NCBI GenBank assembly: GCA_938014945.1
Contig: CALLQH010000131.1
Coordinates: 1 to 8,769 of the forward strand
Source: an uncultured bacterium
GTDB taxonomy: Bacteria; Pseudomonadota; Alphaproteobacteria; SP197
Direction: 5' to 3'
Length of the DNA stretch: 8,769 bases
Shown here: positions 6,413-8,769 of the stretch, piece after piece
How positions within the stretch are numbered: the first letter of the stretch is position 1
Layout of the letters: every line of letters begins with the position of its first letter
Program-made: the position numbers and the translations under genes
The notes under the pieces: generated by a model
The model's database searches: none
Seen by the model: only the letters and a program-made list of their open reading frames with translations
Told to the model about the DNA's origin: nothing

Positions 6413-7267
6413 TCAGGCGGGCGCGGTGCTGACCAGCCACATGGCGGCGGGCAGACGTACCGCATCGCCGTCGGCATGGGCCGCCAGGTCTTCGCGGATC
6501 GCAGCGACGGCGGCCGCGGCATCCTGCTCGGATTGGCCACGCAACGCTCCGTTCACCATGCCGATGCGGGTCGACTGGTCGACCGCCTGATCGAGGCCGA
6601 GGCCTGCGGCGATGTCGAGGTCGAGATCGAGGCGGTCGATCACGGGTTCCGACCAGCCGGCCCCGGTCAGCACCCGTGCGATGTGGTCTGCCTCGGCAAA
6701 GGCGAACATGCCCGGCGCGCCCGGCGAGGGCCTGGGCCGCGGCGGCACATGGCGGAACGCAGCCTGCAGCGGCACGTCCATCCAGGGGTTCTCGCCCAGC
6801 GTGCGCCAGCATACGAAGGCCAGCCGCGCATCCGGCCGGGCGGCGGCACCCATGTGGGCGAAGGCCGCCACGGGATCGCCGAAGAACATCACGCCGAAGG
6901 CCGAGACCAGCAGGTCGAAGGGAGCAAGCTGCGCGCTCGCCGCATCGGCCTGGCGCCAGTCGACGTTACCGATACCGGCGGCCTGTGCCCGCCTGCGTGC
7001 CTCCTCCAGCATGGGGCCGGAGATATCCAGCGCATCGACCCGTCCGCCAGGGGCGACCGCGCGCGCAAGGTCGAGCGTGGCCGCGCCACAGCCGCAACCG
7101 ATGTCGAGCACATGCTCGCCTGCCCGCGGCGCAGCGCGCGCGACCAGCGCATCCATTACTCCGGAAAGGGTGACGTCGGTGTGGGCCTGACGCTCCACCC
7201 AGGTGCGCCCGCCGGCTCCGTTCCAGAAGGCAAGCTGGTCGGCATTGATCTGTTCTGCGTCCGCCAT
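6413..7267 (-). CDS. Class I SAM-dependent methyltransferase
   Basis: The 284-residue protein has a Rossmann-like methyltransferase core. Motif I is VLDIGCGCGAATLDLA (53-68), the ribose-binding acidic residue is Asp81 (DALDISGPMLEEAR), an adenine-region motif follows (WRQADAA, Asp108), and then FDLLVSAFGVMFFGDPVAAFAHM (split here as FDLLVSAFG and VMFFGDPVAAF, 117-136) and ARLAFVCWR (147-155). It resembles UbiE/Methyltransf_11/25-type enzymes of small-molecule metabolism. A segment rich in Pro/Arg (about 173-186) and a C-terminal cap may set the substrate, which is unknown. Start 7267 is supported by GGGGAG (plus-strand 7274-7279) 6 nt upstream. A 19-residue upstream extension is possible but lacks such a site. 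It is divergent from the GFA gene and tail-to-tail with the PhyH gene. Confidence 0.88.
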   Translation of the reverse strand: MADAEQINADQLAFWNGAGGRTWVERQAHTDVTLSGVMDALVARAAPRAGEHVLDIGCGCGAATLDLARAVAPGGRVDALDISGPMLEEARRRAQAAGIGNVDWRQADAASAQLAPFDLLVSAFGVMFFGDPVAAFAHMGAAARPDARLAFVCWRTLGENPWMDVPLQAAFRHVPPRPRPSPGAPGMFAFAEADHIARVLTGAGWSEPVIDRLDLDLDIAAGLGLDQAVDQSTRIGMVNGALRGQSEQDAAAAVAAIREDLAAHADGDAVRLPAAMWLVSTAPA

Positions 7268-7407
7268 GGCGGTCTCCCCTGCTGCGGCAGGACCCTGCGC
7301 CCGCTGCACCGCCACAACAAGCAACCGTCCGTATCGCCGGGTGCCACGATGACAACCGGCGCGGAAAGCGATAGGCCTTGGAGACCATCACTGAAGGGGA
7401 TGACACC
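7268..7407. promoter_or_regulatory. Divergent control region between methyltransferase and GFA genes
   Basis: For the GFA gene, ATGACA (7349-7354, five of six bases of TTGACA) is followed after 17 nt by a weak TAGGCC (7372-7377), placing a start of transcription about 24 nt before ATG 7408. For the methyltransferase I see no clear promoter. Its ribosome binding site (plus-strand CTCCCC, 7274-7279) overlaps one arm of a small hairpin, CCTGC-TGCG-GCAGG (7278-7291), which might mask it. These are weak pattern matches. Confidence 0.3.
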
Positions 7408-7872
7408 ATGGGCGACACAACGAAGATGGCCGGCGGCTGCATGTGCGGCGCGGTACGCTACGAGACCAAGGGCGAGACGTTCGGCGTGCAGCACTGCCAC
7501 TGCCATAGCTGCCGCAAGCACAACGGCGCGCCGGTGGTGACGCTGGCCGGCTACAAGGCCGATCAGGTCACCTGGTCGGGCGACGAGCGCAAGATCTACA
7601 ATTCCTCACCGGGCGTCGGCCGGGCCTTCTGCGGCAAGTGCGGCACGCCGCTGACCTGGGAAGGCGACGGCGGCGAGCTGGGCCCGATCTACGAGTTCCA
7701 CATCTCCACCTTCGACGAGCCGGACCTGCTGGTGCCCACGGCCCACGCCTTCGATCCCGAACGCATCGCCTGGTTCGACGTCGCCGACAACCTGCCCCGC
7801 TACAAGGGCTTCATCGACGGCAGCACGCCGCTGCGCCACGGCCCGGTCAAGGACGGTCTGCCCCAGGGCTGA
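7408..7872 (+). CDS. GFA/CENP-V family zinc protein (glutathione-dependent formaldehyde-activating-like)
   Basis: The 154-residue protein carries the complete cysteine pattern of the GFA fold: Cys11 and Cys13 (GGCMCGAVRYE), Cys30, Cys32 and Cys35 (QHCHCHSCRKHNG), and Cys75 and Cys78 (AFCGKCGTPL). By comparison with characterised Gfa, 11/13/75/78 would bind the structural zinc and 30/32/35 the second, catalytic-site zinc. The founding member was described as speeding S-hydroxymethylglutathione formation, but many paralogues have unknown roles and formaldehyde activity is not assured. The C-terminal third (STFDEPDLLVPTAHAF, then IAWFDVADNLPRYKGF) is typical of proteobacterial members. Start 7408 is preferred over the in-frame TTG at 7378 because AGGGG (7395-7399) lies 8 nt upstream of it. 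It is divergent from the methyltransferase gene and converges on the CmcJ-like gene with a 7-nt gap. Confidence 0.9.
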   Translation: MGDTTKMAGGCMCGAVRYETKGETFGVQHCHCHSCRKHNGAPVVTLAGYKADQVTWSGDERKIYNSSPGVGRAFCGKCGTPLTWEGDGGELGPIYEFHISTFDEPDLLVPTAHAFDPERIAWFDVADNLPRYKGFIDGSTPLRHGPVKDGLPQG

Positions 7873-7879
7873 CGCTGCC

Positions 7880-8722
7880 TCAGGCGGTTTCGTCGAAGAA
7901 GGCCACCACACGCGTTTCGATGCTCTCGCGCGGCGGCGCATCCGCCGGCGTCGTGGGATCATCGAACGCGCTGTGTGGCGTGAAGCGCGAGCGGCCGTCG
8001 CGCGCGGAGTCGAAACACTTGAAGAGCAGAATCTCGTCGGTCGTCATGCGCGGGAAGTACCACCAGCGCTGCCCCTCGCTCCAGGCCAGGTTGTAGATCT
8101 CGCCGACGCGATCGGTATAGACGAGTTCGGCGACCACCCAGTCTTCCGGCCTGACGCTGTCGGCCTCGCACAGCGCCAGCGGCACCGACAGCACCGGCCC
8201 GGCGATGGGACGCCACAGGTTGAAGAAGGCGTAACGCTTGGCAAGGCGCCGTTCGGCCTCTTCCCGATCACCCAGGATGTCGCGCACCCGCTGCGGACCC
8301 GATTTCTCCGTGTAGTCGTTGTGGGCGAGCTTCACCGTCTCGCGCACCTTCTTCTCGCGCCGCTTGTCGTCGGACTGCACCCGGATGGTGTGGTCGAAGA
8401 CGACGACCTCGGCCGCGCCGGTCTGCTGTTTCACCAGCGCCTCGATCTCGGGATCGTAGATCGCGGCAAAGTGATCGGCATCGTAGAAATCCGGCACCGC
8501 CGTCGGGCTGTTGAGCAGGACGAAGCCGTGCCGGTCGAGCGTAAAGCTGTCGGCCACCGGGCGGCCGTCGCGGATCGTCACCGGATGATCGGCATACCAG
8601 GCGTGGTACTCCGGCGCATCCTCGTCACCCCCCATTTCGGCCATCTGGTAGGCCAGCCGTTCCGGACGGTGGATGGTGAAGGTGACGGTGGCATCGACGG
8701 CGGCGTCTTGTGCAACGATCAT
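7880..8722 (-). CDS. CmcJ/NvfI family oxidoreductase, probable Fe(II)/2-oxoglutarate oxygenase
   Basis: The 280-residue protein matches the family that contains CmcJ of cephamycin biosynthesis, fungal GA4 desaturase and the endoperoxide-forming NvfI. Hallmarks seen: VVVFDHTIR (106-114), AHNDYTEKSGPQRVRDIL (133-150), FFNLWRPIAGPV (166-177), PLALCEADSV (181-190), RWWYFPRMTTDEILLFKCFDS (split: RWWYFPRM 219-226, LLFKCFDS 232-239), and RFTPHSAFDDPTTP (246-259) followed by PPRESIE. His134 and Asp136 form an HxD pair. The only histidine after them is His250, so it is the likely third iron ligand; Arg265 is a candidate 2-oxoglutarate contact (inference). Substrate unknown. Start 8722 has AGGGAG (plus-strand 8729-8734) 6 nt upstream. 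No signal peptide. It is tail-to-tail with the GFA gene, and its own upstream region is cut by the window end. Confidence 0.87.
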   Translation of the reverse strand: MIVAQDAAVDATVTFTIHRPERLAYQMAEMGGDEDAPEYHAWYADHPVTIRDGRPVADSFTLDRHGFVLLNSPTAVPDFYDADHFAAIYDPEIEALVKQQTGAAEVVVFDHTIRVQSDDKRREKKVRETVKLAHNDYTEKSGPQRVRDILGDREEAERRLAKRYAFFNLWRPIAGPVLSVPLALCEADSVRPEDWVVAELVYTDRVGEIYNLAWSEGQRWWYFPRMTTDEILLFKCFDSARDGRSRFTPHSAFDDPTTPADAPPRESIETRVVAFFDETA

Positions 8723-8769
8723 CGCAATCTCCCTGGAATGGCGGCCGGTGACCTCCGTGAGTGAACCGG
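8723..8769 (-). promoter_or_regulatory. Leader of the CmcJ-like gene, truncated by window end
   Basis: It contains the ribosome binding site AGGGAG (plus-strand 8729-8734) and an imperfectly explained dyad, CCGGT (8745-8749) with ACCGG (8765-8769), 15 nt apart and reaching the last base. The promoter, if separate, probably lies beyond the window. Confidence 0.35.

Noticed and set aside
7261..7272. Perfect 12-nt palindrome CCGCCATGGCGG centred on the methyltransferase start codon
   Set aside because: ATGGCGG is a common start context in GC-rich genes, and its complement makes the palindrome easily by chance; no second copy was seen.
6476..7540. 354-codon plus-strand frame opposite the methyltransferase gene
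   Set aside because: It overlaps both the methyltransferase and the start of the GFA gene and has no family features. The minus strand has clear SAM-binding motifs.
1..8769. Search for CRISPR repeats, tRNA or rRNA genes, transposase genes and terminal inverted repeats
   Set aside because: No regularly spaced repeats, cloverleaf-like sequence, rRNA-like segments or transposase motifs were found by eye.

Overview
The window is GC-rich, densely coding bacterial DNA. Its codon use, good Shine-Dalgarno sites and gene families (GcvT-fused dimethylglycine/sarcosine dehydrogenase-like flavoprotein, PhyH, GFA, CmcJ/NvfI, PF00685-type sulfotransferase) fit an alphaproteobacterium, perhaps a marine or soil Rhodospirillales-like lineage. 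That placement is inference; no rRNA or other marker gene is present. I see no tRNA, rRNA, insertion sequence, integrase or CRISPR array.

Layout. Positions 1-3164 hold a 5'-truncated FAD-dependent demethylase-like dehydrogenase with a C-terminal GcvT (folate) module, then an isopenicillin-N-synthase-type Fe(II)/2-oxoglutarate oxygenase on the same strand. From 3396 the strand alternates strictly: a predicted exported pyruvoyl-dependent decarboxylase of the phosphatidylserine decarboxylase family (+), a small sulfotransferase (-), a PhyH-type dioxygenase (+), a class I SAM methyltransferase (-), a GFA-family zinc protein (+) and a CmcJ/NvfI-family oxygenase (-). This makes three tail-to-tail pairs (gaps of 66, 9 and 7 nt) and two head-to-head pairs (gaps of 179 and 139-140 nt). 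The six genes cannot be one operon, although divergent pairs may share control regions. A long GC-rich hairpin separates the first convergent pair. The 231-nt gap before the decarboxylase is crowded with short palindromes, including a perfect 9-bp inverted repeat next to its ribosome binding site.

Function. All eight genes look like soluble small-molecule enzymes. Three belong to three different non-haem iron/2-oxoglutarate (or suspected) oxygenase families, and each keeps a visible HxD...H iron triad. With a sulfotransferase, a methyltransferase and a pyruvoyl decarboxylase, the set resembles tailoring or catabolic chemistry on small metabolites. Oxidative N- or O-demethylation makes formaldehyde, which could connect the GcvT-fused dehydrogenase and the GFA protein. 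No core biosynthetic enzyme (NRPS, PKS, terpene synthase), transporter or regulator lies in the window, so a single pathway is a hypothesis only. I did not find a clearly new system. The exported decarboxylase and the oxygenase set are the best leads.
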